Shown: piece by piece, positions 1 to 8,964 of the stretch
Numbering within the stretch: position 1 is the stretch's first letter
How the letters are laid out: every line of letters starts with the position of its first letter
Assembly (NCBI GenBank): GCA_002782675.1
Contig: PFIP01000015.1
Span: forward strand, 1-51,548
DNA length: 51,548 nucleotides
Reading direction: 5' to 3'
Source of the DNA: Candidatus Infernicultor aquiphilus
Lineage (GTDB): Bacteria > Atribacterota > Phoenicimicrobiia > Phoenicimicrobiales > Phoenicimicrobiaceae
Program-made: the position numbers and the translations under genes
The notes under the pieces: generated by a model
Databases searched by the model: none
What the model was told of the DNA's origin: nothing
Seen by the model: only the letters and a program-made list of their open reading frames with translations

Positions 1-906
1 CAATTCTTCCTTAATTACTGCTCCAAAAATTATATTTGCTTCAGGATTAGCCGCTTTAGAAATTATTTCAGCCGCTTCATTAACTTCATATAAAGTTAAA
101 TTTGAACTTCCACTAATGTTAAATAATATCCCTTTAGCTCCTTGGATATTTGTCTCCAAAATTGGACTATTTATAGCTCTCTCTGCTGCTTTTATAGCTC
201 GGTTTTCACCACTAGCTCTTCCCATTCCCATTATAGCTGTGCCAGCATTGGCTATAATCGTTTTTACATCAGCAAAATCTACATTTATTAAACCGGGCTC
301 AACTACAATATCTGTAATTCCCTGAATCCCTTGTAATAGAACTTCATCGGCAATTTTAAAAGCCTCTAAGATAGAAGTATTTTTATCAACTACTTGAAGT
401 AACCTATCATTAGGAATTACAATTAAAGTATCCACACATTCTTTTAATAATTTGACCCCTTCTTCAGCCTGTTTCATTCTTATGCGGCCTTCAAAAGAAA
501 AAGGTTTAGTCACTACTCCAACGGTTAATGCACCTAAACTTTTAGATAATTTAGCGATAATTGGAGCTCCACCAGTTCCAGTTCCACCTCCCATACCTGC
601 GGTGATAAATACCATTTCTGCTCCTTCTAAGGCGTTTAAAATTTTATCTTTATCTTCTTCGGCAGCTTGACGACCAATTTCTGGGTTTGATCCACTACCT
701 AATCCCTTAGTTATACTACTACCAATTTGTATTTTCTGTTCTGCATTAGAAAGGGCCAATACTTGGGCATCAGTATTAGCGGAAATATATCCAACCCCCT
801 GTAATTTCGATTCAATCATTCTATTAACCGCATTACCACCGCCGCCACCCACACCAATAACTTTTATCTCCACAAACTGTCCTACTTTATTATTAAAGTT
901 AGGCAA
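1..906 (-). CDS. ftsZ: Cell division protein FtsZ (3' end beyond window)
   Basis: Tubulin-like GTPase that polymerises into the division ring on the inner face of the membrane. About 302 codons are present. The GTP-binding signature [10 protein letters not shown] lies near residues 106-115 and the catalytic T7 loop NVDFADVK near 206-213. The last visible part, [12 protein letters not shown], is typical of the FtsZ C-terminal domain; the rest of that domain and the tail that binds FtsA lie outside the window. No ATG is suitably placed. The start is TTG at 904-906, preceded by AAGGAGGT, and gives the usual family N-terminus leading to [14 protein letters not shown]. It is the last visible gene of the dcw cluster, 58 bp after ftsA. 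Confidence 0.97.
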   Translation of the reverse strand, partial: MPNFNNKVGQFVEIKVIGVGGGGGNAVNRMIESKLQGVGYISANTDAQVLALSNAEQKIQIGSSITKGLGSGSNPEIGRQAAEEDKDKILNALEGAEMVFITAGMGGGTGTGGAPIIAKLSKSLGALTVGVVTKPFSFEGRIRMKQAEEGVKLLKECVDTLIVIPNDRLLQVVDKNTSILEAFKIADEVLLQGIQGITDIVVEPGLINVDFADVKTIIANAGTAIMGMGRASGENRAIKAAERAINSPILETNIQGAKGILFNISGSSNLTLYEVNEAAEIISKAANPEANIIFGAVIKEEL

Positions 907-964
907 TTTATAACCTCCTTACAAAATAACAAAATAATAACTTATCTTAAAATAATGAAAACAA

Positions 965-2203
965 CTAAAAAAAATCTCTCAACCAACTATAAATTTTTCC
1001 AAAAATATTTTTTAATCCTGTTTTTTTTCTAGATAATTTAAAAGACCTCCCGATAGAATATCTTTCTGTAGCATAACTCAATAATCCAACTGCTGCAGAA
1101 TAGGAAGGGTCATTTATCATATCTGCTAACTCCCCCTGGTAATGGGGCCTTCCTAATCGAGAAGGTAAATTTAAGACCTTTTCAGCAACTTCTGAAATAC
1201 CAGGCAGTAAAGAACTACCTCCAGTTATAACTGCTCCCCCGGGAATCATATCATAATACCCAGATTTTTTAACTTCAGCTCCTACTAAACTAAATATCTC
1301 ACTGACTCGAGGTTCAATAATTTCTACCAGGTATTTTTTAGATATATTTTGTTTATCTTTTTCATTAATACTGGAAATTTCTACTAATTTTTCAGGAGAA
1401 ATACTATTTTCAATAGCGGTTCCATAATTAATTTTTATCTTCTCAGCTTCTTCTACAGAAGTTCTTAAACCAATAGCTAAATCATTAGTAATCTGAATAC
1501 CCCCTACTGGCAAAACTGCAGAATAAGCTAATCCACCTTTAACAAAAATCGCTATTTCAGTAGTTCCAGCACCAATATCAATTAATAAAACTCCCAACTC
1601 TTTCTCGGTACTGCTTAAAACCGCATTACTAGAAGCTAAAGTTCCAAAAATAATTTCCTCAATATTTACTCCTGCTCCTTCTACACATTTAATTAAATTT
1701 TGTATCGCTGTACTCGAACCAGTTATAATATGGACTTTACACTCTAATCGTGTACCAGACATTCCTAGTGGATCCACTATTCCACTTTGGCCATCTACCA
1801 CAAATTCGCGACTTAAAATGTGAATTAATTCTTTCTCCGGAGAAACTATTCCCGCTTTAGCAGCTTCTATAACCTTTTCAATATCCCTTTCAGTAATTTC
1901 TGAAGATGCTTCAGAAATGGCAATAACCCCTTTACTATTTACAGATGTTATATGACTTCCCGCAATAGAAACAAAAACAGAATCAATTCGAGCTCCGGCC
2001 ATACGTTCAGAACTTTCGATAGATTGTTTTACAGATTGAATAGCTTGATCCAAATCTATAATTACTCCCTTTTTTACTCCTAATGAAGGGGAGGTGCCTA
2101 TGCCAATAATTTCTATTTGGTTATCTTCACCTAATTCACCTATAACCGTACATACTTTTCTAGTACCTATATCTAAACCAACTACTATTTCATCTCTTTC
2201 CAT
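965..2203 (-). CDS. ftsA: Cell division protein FtsA
   Basis: Actin-like ATPase that tethers FtsZ filaments to the membrane and recruits later division proteins. 412 residues from the chosen start, a normal length. The start is the ATG before ERDEIVVGLDIG, which has AGGAGG at a good distance; the reading frame runs 11 codons further upstream without such a site. Phosphate-binding segments are visible: GLDIGTRKVC near the N-terminus and LLIDIGAGTTEIAIF around residues 200-215, plus ITGGSSLLPG further on. The C-terminus NIFGKIYSWLRDFF looks like the amphipathic membrane-targeting helix of FtsA. Lies between ftsQ and ftsZ in canonical order. Confidence 0.96.
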   Translation of the reverse strand: MERDEIVVGLDIGTRKVCTVIGELGEDNQIEIIGIGTSPSLGVKKGVIIDLDQAIQSVKQSIESSERMAGARIDSVFVSIAGSHITSVNSKGVIAISEASSEITERDIEKVIEAAKAGIVSPEKELIHILSREFVVDGQSGIVDPLGMSGTRLECKVHIITGSSTAIQNLIKCVEGAGVNIEEIIFGTLASSNAVLSSTEKELGVLLIDIGAGTTEIAIFVKGGLAYSAVLPVGGIQITNDLAIGLRTSVEEAEKIKINYGTAIENSISPEKLVEISSINEKDKQNISKKYLVEIIEPRVSEIFSLVGAEVKKSGYYDMIPGGAVITGGSSLLPGISEVAEKVLNLPSRLGRPHYQGELADMINDPSYSAAVGLLSYATERYSIGRSFKLSRKKTGLKNIFGKIYSWLRDFF

Positions 2204-2287
2204 ATCTATAACCTCCTGCCTGCTTTTAAATATCATACACTACTGATTAATTAAAGTAAATAACTGATATCTTTTGTTTAAAAAATA

Positions 2288-3094
2288 CTATTTCTTTACT
2301 TTTATTATTAAACTATCTTTAAAACTCATATCTATATATTCGACTAATAACTTCTCATTTTCAATCTTTTCTAAAGCTTCTCTTAATAATTTTTCTTTAT
2401 TAATAATCTCCTCTGGTTTATTTAACTTAACTTTCAATGTATCATCTTCATTGCAAATCATAAAATCATCTGGAGCTAATATTTTTATGATACAAAATTT
2501 CTTAGGTAATATCACTTCTGCTGAGTTAATAATTTCTAATGCTGTCCTAAACTCAGTTTCATCTATTTTTTTACCTATTTTTATTTCAGTAATTTTTAAT
2601 CCTAATATTAAAGGTAGATTAAATCCTCTCTTGGTTTTATCAATTTTAGATAAAACTATTCCTTCTTGGCTCGAAATAAAATATTCTTCTCCGATATATA
2701 CAATTGCTGCTGCTTTTCTTTCTTCTAAAGAAATGATTATTTTATTAGGTATTACCCTCTTTACTTCTAATTCTCTTATCCAGGGTTCTTCCTTTAAAGA
2801 GTTTATAACTTTATTTAAATCTAACTTAAAGATATTTTTACCTAATTTTATCTGAGACTTAGCAAATATTTCATTTTCGCTAAGATAACTATTTCCTTTA
2901 ATTATAACTTCATCAATATTACAAAATTTCGAGTCAAACATAAAATTAAAAAAATTCCAACCTAAAAAACCTATTATTAAATAAAAAATCAATATTTTGG
3001 TTACTTTTACTCCAAAATATTGGCTTTTTTCGCCTTCTTCTTCCTCTTCTTCTTCCTCCTCTAATTCATTCTCTTTTTCATTATCATTAATCAT
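2288..3094 (-). CDS. ftsQ: Cell division protein FtsQ/DivIB
   Basis: Bitopic divisome protein that links early and late division proteins through its extracytoplasmic POTRA domain. 268 residues. The cytoplasmic N-terminus carries an unbroken run of nine Glu (about residues 12-20), then one membrane segment (about 30-52), then a POTRA domain beginning IDEVIIKGNSYLSENEI and continuing through PWIRELEVKRVIPNKI, the usual FtsQ pattern. Position directly before ftsA supports the call. The Glu run is encoded by a GAA/GAG microsatellite, so its length may vary between strains. The ribosome binding site is weak, so the exact start is less sure than the gene. Confidence 0.9.
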   Translation of the reverse strand: MINDNEKENELEEEEEEEEEGEKSQYFGVKVTKILIFYLIIGFLGWNFFNFMFDSKFCNIDEVIIKGNSYLSENEIFAKSQIKLGKNIFKLDLNKVINSLKEEPWIRELEVKRVIPNKIIISLEERKAAAIVYIGEEYFISSQEGIVLSKIDKTKRGFNLPLILGLKITEIKIGKKIDETEFRTALEIINSAEVILPKKFCIIKILAPDDFMICNEDDTLKVKLNKPEEIINKEKLLREALEKIENEKLLVEYIDMSFKDSLIIKVKK

Positions 3095-3131
3095 TCTTCC
3101 ATTTTCCCCTGGTTTCTTTTTATATGATTTT

Positions 3132-3162
3132 GCGCGATACGCAATACACGATACGCGATACG
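3132..3162. repeat. ATACG/TACGC-type intergenic tract (murB-ftsQ gap)
   Basis: A tract of overlapping words (gcgcgatacgc, aatacacgatacgcgata) that begins a few bases after the murB stop. Similar words recur in many intergenic gaps of this window. It fills the gap where ddl sits in many dcw clusters. Confidence 0.7.
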
Positions 3163-3165
3163 TTT

Positions 3166-4086
3166 TTACGGTTCACCCAGAATTTGTATTTCCCGATTTA
3201 ATTCAATATTAAAAGCTTCTTTTACTCTTTTCTCTATTTCTTCAATTAAATATAAAACATCCCTTGCGGCAGCATTCCCGTTATTTATAATGAAATTAGC
3301 GTGCTTACAAGAAACTTCAGCTTTACCTTGAGAGAGTCCCTTTGCTCCAACCTTTTCTATTAATTCAGCAGCATAATAACCTGGTGGATTTTTAAATATA
3401 CTACCTGCACTCAATTTATCGATAGGCTGTTTAGCTTTCCTGATTTTAATATTTTTTCTTATTTTAGATTCTATTTTTTCTTTATTCCCCTCTTTTAATT
3501 GTAAGGTTGCTTCTAAAATTATAGCTGACCTACCTTTTAAATTACATTTCCGATAATTAAAATCTAAATCAGATTTAGATGCGCTCTCTAGATTATTTTC
3601 TTCAGTTAAAAAAGTAACCTCTTGCACTATATTTGCCATGCAGTTTCCATTAAAACTAGCGTTATTAATTATTGCTCCACCTAAAGTTCCGGGGATATTA
3701 CAGACAAATTCTAATCCACTTAATTCTCTCTTTAAAGCTATTTTACCTAAATGTATTAAAGATACTCCCGCTCCTACTTTTACAATTTTATCCAGAAATA
3801 TTATTTTTTTAAAACCCTGGTTTAATTTAATTACTATCCCTCTTACCCCTTGATCTAAAATTAATATATTGCTTCCGTTCCCAATTACCCAAAAGGGAAT
3901 ATCATATTCTTTGGAAATAGAAATAACTTTTTTTAATTCTTCGATAGTATTAGGGGTACAAAAAATGTCAACAGGTCCACCGATTCTAAACGAAGTATGC
4001 TTCTTTAATGGTTCATTAAATTTAACTATCTTATTAATTTCTCTTTTTTTTAATTCATTACTTATAATCTCTAGATTCATTCTCAA
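3166..4086 (-). CDS. murB: UDP-N-acetylenolpyruvoylglucosamine reductase MurB
   Basis: FAD enzyme that reduces UDP-GlcNAc-enolpyruvate to UDP-MurNAc with NADPH, in the cytoplasm. About 306 residues, normal for the family. The FAD-binding half includes SFRIGGPVDIF and GNGSNILILDQGVRG; IPGTLGGAIINNASFNG and the catalytic segment SAGSIFKNPPGY with its Ser follow; the C-terminus EIQILGEP is typical. The start is uncertain: TTG at 4084-4086 or ATG at 4078-4080, neither with a strong ribosome binding site. Placed 5 bp after murC, so probably translated with it. Gene order murC-murB-ftsQ is a common dcw arrangement, but ddl is not found in the gap after murB. Confidence 0.95.
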   Translation of the reverse strand: MRMNLEIISNELKKREINKIVKFNEPLKKHTSFRIGGPVDIFCTPNTIEELKKVISISKEYDIPFWVIGNGSNILILDQGVRGIVIKLNQGFKKIIFLDKIVKVGAGVSLIHLGKIALKRELSGLEFVCNIPGTLGGAIINNASFNGNCMANIVQEVTFLTEENNLESASKSDLDFNYRKCNLKGRSAIILEATLQLKEGNKEKIESKIRKNIKIRKAKQPIDKLSAGSIFKNPPGYYAAELIEKVGAKGLSQGKAEVSCKHANFIINNGNAAARDVLYLIEEIEKRVKEAFNIELNREIQILGEP

Positions 4087-4091
4087 ATAAA

Positions 4092-5486
4092 TTAAGACAC
4101 CTTCGTTCTCTTTAATTGTTTAGCCAATTCCTGACCAACAGTCCAAATATCTCCTGCTCCCATAGTTATTATTACATCTCCAGGTTGAACAATTTCGTAT
4201 AAAAAACTTAAAATATTATTTTTAGAGGGTATATATTTTACAAAACTATGATTGGCTTTTTTAATCTCCTTAAATATAGTTTCTCCACTAATTCCAGATA
4301 TTGGTGGTTCGTTGGCTGAATAAATATCAGTGATAACTACCTGATCAGCATCAAAAAATACCTTACCGAACTTTTCTGCCAGAAGTTTAGTCCTGGTATA
4401 CCTATGAGGCTGAAATACGACAATTATTCTTCTATTTTCCCAACTATTCCTTAAAGCACTTAAGGTTGCTTTGATTTCGGTAGGATGGTGAGCATAATCA
4501 TCCATAATTAATATTTTACCATCGATATTGGCAACTATTTCCATTCTTCTTTGTACTCCCTGAAAGCTTTCTAATATTTCTGCAATTTGATTAAAATTCA
4601 TTCCCAATTCTCGAGCAACAGCAATTGCCGCTAAGGCATTTAAAATATTATGATATCCCGCAACATTTAAATGAAGATTACCGATTTTTTCACCCTGCCA
4701 ATATATTTCTGATCTAGAACTTAATTTATCTAATTCTATTTTTTTAGCCATAAAATCCGCTTCTGTAGATATTCCATAAGAAATATAACTTTTTCCATAT
4801 TCTTTTATTAATTTCTTCACATTATCGCAATCCTTGCACAAAATCACCTGTCCATCATTAGGAACTTGATCAATGAATTTCAAAAAATCTTTTAGAACAT
4901 TTTCTATATTTTTATAATGATCTAAATGATCATCTTCTATATTGGTGACTATAGCCATATATGGATTTAATTCTAAAAAAGAGCCATCACTTTCGTCAGC
5001 TTCTACAACAATATAATTTCCCTTTCCCAATTTGGCATTACTTTTAATATTGTTTGATTCTCCTCCTATTACTACCGTAGGGTCTAAACCACTTTTTTCT
5101 AATAATAGACTTATCATAGAAGTAGTAGTAGTTTTACCATGTGTACCGGCAATGGCTATTCCGTATTTATGATCCATAAGATTTGCCAACATCTTAGCTC
5201 TTTTAATTATTTTTATATTTTTCTTTAAAGCAGCTTCAATTTCTGGGTTAGATTCGGGAATTGCTGATGAAACTACTATTAGATCCGCTCCTTCTATATT
5301 ATTTTCGTTATGATTCTCAAAAATAATTGCTCCTTTATCAATTAATCTATTAGTTATCTTGGAAGGACTAATATCAGAACCGCTAATTTTATAGCCTAAA
5401 TCAAGAAGGATTAAAGCTAAAGCACTCATTCCTGCTCCGCCTATACCTATAAAATGTATATGTAATTTTCGTTCATTCATTAACAA
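4092..5486 (-). CDS. murC: UDP-N-acetylmuramate--L-alanine ligase MurC
   Basis: Cytoplasmic ATP-dependent ligase adding L-Ala to UDP-MurNAc, the first Mur ligase step. 464 residues, full length. The N-terminal Rossmann domain shows HFIGIGGAGMSALA and SGSD; the ATP loop is AGTHGKTTTTSMI near residues 113-125; VVEADESDGSF and a C-terminal ligase domain with MDDYAHHPTEI and FQPHRYTR follow. The start is TTG at 5484-5486 with AGGAGG seven bases upstream; an in-frame ATG two codons later is the alternative but is spaced worse. Neighbour of murG and murB in the dcw operon. Confidence 0.97.
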   Translation of the reverse strand: MLMNERKLHIHFIGIGGAGMSALALILLDLGYKISGSDISPSKITNRLIDKGAIIFENHNENNIEGADLIVVSSAIPESNPEIEAALKKNIKIIKRAKMLANLMDHKYGIAIAGTHGKTTTTSMISLLLEKSGLDPTVVIGGESNNIKSNAKLGKGNYIVVEADESDGSFLELNPYMAIVTNIEDDHLDHYKNIENVLKDFLKFIDQVPNDGQVILCKDCDNVKKLIKEYGKSYISYGISTEADFMAKKIELDKLSSRSEIYWQGEKIGNLHLNVAGYHNILNALAAIAVARELGMNFNQIAEILESFQGVQRRMEIVANIDGKILIMDDYAHHPTEIKATLSALRNSWENRRIIVVFQPHRYTRTKLLAEKFGKVFFDADQVVITDIYSANEPPISGISGETIFKEIKKANHSFVKYIPSKNNILSFLYEIVQPGDVIITMGAGDIWTVGQELAKQLKRTKVS

Positions 5487-5529
5487 TAATATCCCTCCTC
5501 TTCTCGTATATCGTATTGAAAAATATCTT

Positions 5530-6648
5530 TTATTTTTTATTTTTTTTTCTAATATAATTAAAAATAATATTTATGATTTTTGCAGCTGAATCGACCTTAT
5601 CTAATTCTCTACTTTTTTTTGCCATTAGCTCTAATTTATTTTCATCTTTAATTAAATCGACTAAAACCTTGGCTAATTTTTCTCCAGATAAATTTTCTTC
5701 TAAAATTACTAACGCAGCTCCCTCTCTTTCTAAAATACGAGCATTAATTTCTTGGTGATGGTTAGTCGCATAGGGATAAGGTATTAAAATTGCAGGTATC
5801 CCATAAGCACTAATTTCAGCTAATGTCGTAGCTCCTGCTCGACAAATCATTAGATCAGCCAAAGAATATGCTTTTTCTATATCATATAAATAGCGCTCTA
5901 CAAAAAATATTTTATTATCTTCTCCAATTATTTCGATTATTTTACTATAATCATCTTGCCCACTAATCAACAAAACTTGCCATTTATTTTTAATAATTTC
6001 CTTTATTATACTTATTCCTTGCACTACTGCTCTATTAATTGAAGCTGCTCCCTTGCTACCTCCTAAGACTAATATGGTATTTTTCAAGGGATCAAGATTA
6101 AATTTTTGGTAATCTTTGCTTTTATTTCTTTCTAAATTTTTAAATCGAATCGGGTTGCCAGTTAAGGTTAATTTTGATTGGTGGCTAAAGTATTTTCGCG
6201 ATTGATCAAAGCTTAAAAATGTTGCCCTTGCTAGAGGAGATAAAAATTTATTGGTAACTCCAGGGACTACATTCTGTTCATGAATAAAAGTTGGAATGCC
6301 TAGTAAGGCAGCCATCAAAACAACCGAACCACTTACATAGCCACCGGTTCCGATAACCAAATCTGGTTTATATCTTTTTATAATTTTAAAAGATTGAAAT
6401 AGTGATATAAAAAAAATTAAAATAGCCACTATATTTTCAAAACATATTTTTCGTTGGATACCTCGAGCAGAAATTTTCTCAAATTTAAAACCTTCCCGAG
6501 GTATAAGTTTTGATTCTAAGCCTCTTTCTGTTCCTATAAATAAAACCTTATTATTTACATTTCTATCTTTTATTTCATAAGCTAAGCTAATTCCAGGATA
6601 TATATGTCCGCCTGTTCCACCACCAGATATGATTGCCTTTATTGACAT
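5530..6648 (-). CDS. murG: Lipid II synthase MurG
   Basis: Peripheral membrane GT-B glycosyltransferase that transfers GlcNAc from UDP-GlcNAc onto lipid I to make lipid II. 372 residues. The N-terminal glycine-rich loop ISGGGTGGHIYPGISLA and the second loop VLGGSKGAASINRAV are diagnostic, with the donor-binding ICRAGATTLAEISAYG segment near residues 270-285. The ATG overlaps the ftsW stop in TAATG, so the two genes are likely translationally coupled. Followed after 43 bp by murC; that gap holds a short TATCGTATT-type tract. Confidence 0.97.
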   Translation of the reverse strand: MSIKAIISGGGTGGHIYPGISLAYEIKDRNVNNKVLFIGTERGLESKLIPREGFKFEKISARGIQRKICFENIVAILIFFISLFQSFKIIKRYKPDLVIGTGGYVSGSVVLMAALLGIPTFIHEQNVVPGVTNKFLSPLARATFLSFDQSRKYFSHQSKLTLTGNPIRFKNLERNKSKDYQKFNLDPLKNTILVLGGSKGAASINRAVVQGISIIKEIIKNKWQVLLISGQDDYSKIIEIIGEDNKIFFVERYLYDIEKAYSLADLMICRAGATTLAEISAYGIPAILIPYPYATNHHQEINARILEREGAALVILEENLSGEKLAKVLVDLIKDENKLELMAKKSRELDKVDSAAKIINIIFNYIRKKNKK

Positions 6649-7772
6649 TAATTAACTCCACCCTCTTTTATTTTATACCGGGAAATATTCAATAAAATTC
6701 CGGCACAAAACATATTCATAATTAAAGATGAGCCTCCGAAACTTATGAAGGGTAAAGTAATACCAGTAGTAGGGATTATCTTAGTTACTACTCCTACATT
6801 GATTATACTCTGAAAAACTAGCATAGAAGTAATCCCAGCAGCTAATAAAGTACCAAATTCATCAACTGAATTCAAAGCTATCCTAAATCCACGCCATAGT
6901 AATATTATAAACAGAATAATTATTATAAGAGTACCTATAAACCCAAACTCTTCCCCAATAATGGAAAAGATAAAATCCGTATGTTGATCAGGAAGATAAA
7001 AATATTTTTGCTTGCTTGCCCCCAATCCAATTCCCAAGATTCTACCACTACCTAAAGCTAATAGAGATTGTATTATATGAAACCCACTGTCTAAAGGATC
7101 TTTCCATGGATTCAAAAAAGAAAGCAATCTTATCTTTCTATATTCTTCTTTTAATAACATAAAAATCCCGAAAGGAATTGAGGCTATTATCAACGAATAA
7201 AGTTGAAGGACCCTAGTTCCACCAATAAATAACATAATAAAGGAAATACCTAGAATGATTAAGGAAGTACTAAAATCAGGTTCTTCTAAAATCAATAAAA
7301 ACATAACTAACACAATAATTATTGAGGGTAATATCCCTTTAATAAATGTTTTTATATCTTTTAATTGTTTCCTGGTTAAAAATTCTGCCATATATAAAAT
7401 TAAAGCAAATTTAGCCAGTTCAGAAGGTTGAGGTTGGAAAGGAAGAAAGGCTATCTTAATCCATCTCTTTGCTCCCCCAGCAGATCTCCCCAGGTTTGGA
7501 ATAAATAACATGGATAGCAAAATAATAGATAAAATTAAGAGAGGTAAAGCAAATTTTTTAAAGTGATGGTAGTCGGTAAATATGGCGAAAAAAAATACTA
7601 TTAAAGCTATTATACTAAAAAATAATTGTTTCTTTAAAAAATAATAACTATCTCCATACCACTTATAACCCATAACATAGCTTGAACTAAAGACCATACA
7701 TACGCCAATAGCCGTTAGAATAATTACAGTTATAAAAACCCATAGATCAGGAGATTTCTTTTCTATTATCAT
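6648..7772 (-). CDS. ftsW: Lipid II polymerase FtsW (SEDS family)
   Basis: Polytopic SEDS glycosyltransferase that works with its partner PBP at the division site. 374 residues from the chosen start. Multiple hydrophobic segments are visible. Family motifs include SSGG-like spacing at RSAGGAKRWI, FQPQPSELAKFALILYMA, LDSGFHIIQSLLALGSG and FGGSSLIMNM near the C-terminus. The frame is open 30 codons further upstream, but that part is encoded by intergenic repeat DNA (a GTAGGGGC palindrome) and is not FtsW-like; the ATG before IIEKKSPDLW has GGAG ten bases upstream and fits the family. murD, normally between mraY and ftsW, is absent. Confidence 0.94.
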   Translation of the reverse strand: MIIEKKSPDLWVFITVIILTAIGVCMVFSSSYVMGYKWYGDSYYFLKKQLFFSIIALIVFFFAIFTDYHHFKKFALPLLILSIILLSMLFIPNLGRSAGGAKRWIKIAFLPFQPQPSELAKFALILYMAEFLTRKQLKDIKTFIKGILPSIIIVLVMFLLILEEPDFSTSLIILGISFIMLFIGGTRVLQLYSLIIASIPFGIFMLLKEEYRKIRLLSFLNPWKDPLDSGFHIIQSLLALGSGRILGIGLGASKQKYFYLPDQHTDFIFSIIGEEFGFIGTLIIIILFIILLWRGFRIALNSVDEFGTLLAAGITSMLVFQSIINVGVVTKIIPTTGITLPFISFGGSSLIMNMFCAGILLNISRYKIKEGGVN

Positions 7773-8004
7773 TTCATTATAACTCCATATTTTGTAGTTA
7801 GCGTATTGCGTTAAAGCCTCTTGAGGGCGTATGCAATACGCCCCTACTTTTTTCAAATCCAAAACTTATTACTTGTTACACATTACTCATCACTTATTAC
7901 TATATTTTACTATATATATAGTAAAGAAAAGAGATTAGAATTTAGAAATTATTGTTCTTTAATTTCTTACTATATACTCGATACTCGATACTAAATACTC
8001 GATA
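7773..8004. repeat. Repeat-filled gap in the murD slot (mraY-ftsW)
   Basis: 232 bp with no gene. It holds a gcgtattgcg tract (about 7800-7810), a perfect palindrome of the GTAGGGGC family (7823-7847; stem gggcgtat/atacgccc), a run of ttattactt/cacttattact words (about 7866-7902), and an actcgata tract (7968-8013) that runs into the mraY stop codon. I see no remnant of murD. Confidence 0.75.
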
Positions 8005-8955
8005 TTATATACTGGCTATCCCAATAATAGCCAGTATTATTCCCGCTATCCAAAACCTGATCACAATTTTTGGTTCTGGCCATCCACAAAGTTCAAAATG
8101 ATGATGAATCGGACTCATCTTAAAAATAGTTTTCTTTCTTAATTTTACAGAAGTTACCTGTAAGATTACTGATAAAGTTTCAATTGCAAATACTCCCCCA
8201 ATGATCAATAAAAATAGTTCTGTTTTAGTAAAAATTGCTATAGATACAAGTGCGCCACCTAAAGCAAAAGCACCTACATCTCCTAAAAATATTTGAGCCG
8301 GGAAAAAATTATAGACTAAAAAACCGAGGCAAGTAAAGGCAACTATTAGAGAAAAAAGACTCATCGGCAAAATATTTTGAATATAGGCGATTAAAGCAAA
8401 AGTCAACATAGCAATAAATATCAATCCGGTAGCTAGTCCATCTAAACCATCAGTTAAATTTAAAGCATTTACCGAGCTAATCATTACCAAGACTACAAAA
8501 GGTGCAAACAATCTACCTAAATCTAAACTTTTCTTCAAAAAAGGAAGATAAATTTCTGTACCCAAATCACCAATTGGATAAATAAAAAAAATAACTATTA
8601 GAGAAAAGATAATTTGAAGAAATAATTTATAGCTAGCTTTAAGACCTAATGAACGTTTTTTAAAATATTTTATTAAATCATCAATTAAACCGATAAGGCC
8701 AAAACCGACCGTAATGATTAACGACCATAAAATATATTTATTATAAGGGACAAGCAGTATAATTACTATTAGCAAAGTAAGAAGAACAATTATTCCTCCC
8801 ATGGTGGGTATTCCCATTTTATGTTGATGAAGATCTGGCCCTTCCTGACGAATTCTCTGTCCTATTTTATGCTTTTTAAGATAATTTACAAAAAATGGCA
8901 AAGTAATAACTGGAATTATAAACGAAATTAAAATTATCCATAGCCAATTGGTCAT
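8005..8955 (-). CDS. mraY: Phospho-MurNAc-pentapeptide translocase MraY
   Basis: Integral membrane enzyme that transfers phospho-MurNAc-pentapeptide to undecaprenyl phosphate to give lipid I. 316 residues with about ten hydrophobic segments. Diagnostic motifs: KHKMGIPTMGG near residue 46, NLTDGLDGLATG with the catalytic aspartates near 165, FLGDVGAFALGG, and the cytoplasmic MSPIHHHFELCGWPE near 281-295. ATG start nine bases after the murF stop, with the ribosome site GGGGGG overlapping that stop. The C-terminus is short, and the TAA stop is formed by the start of a TATCGAGTA-type repeat tract, so the tail may have been altered by the repeat. Confidence 0.96.
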   Translation of the reverse strand: MTNWLWIILISFIIPVITLPFFVNYLKKHKIGQRIRQEGPDLHQHKMGIPTMGGIIVLLTLLIVIILLVPYNKYILWSLIITVGFGLIGLIDDLIKYFKKRSLGLKASYKLFLQIIFSLIVIFFIYPIGDLGTEIYLPFLKKSLDLGRLFAPFVVLVMISSVNALNLTDGLDGLATGLIFIAMLTFALIAYIQNILPMSLFSLIVAFTCLGFLVYNFFPAQIFLGDVGAFALGGALVSIAIFTKTELFLLIIGGVFAIETLSVILQVTSVKLRKKTIFKMSPIHHHFELCGWPEPKIVIRFWIAGIILAIIGIASI

Positions 8956-8964
8956 TATGCCCCC

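Noticed and set aside
7773-7862. N-terminal extension of FtsW by 30 residues
   Set aside because: Encoded by an intergenic palindrome; the ATG at 7770-7772 has a ribosome site and gives the normal family N-terminus.
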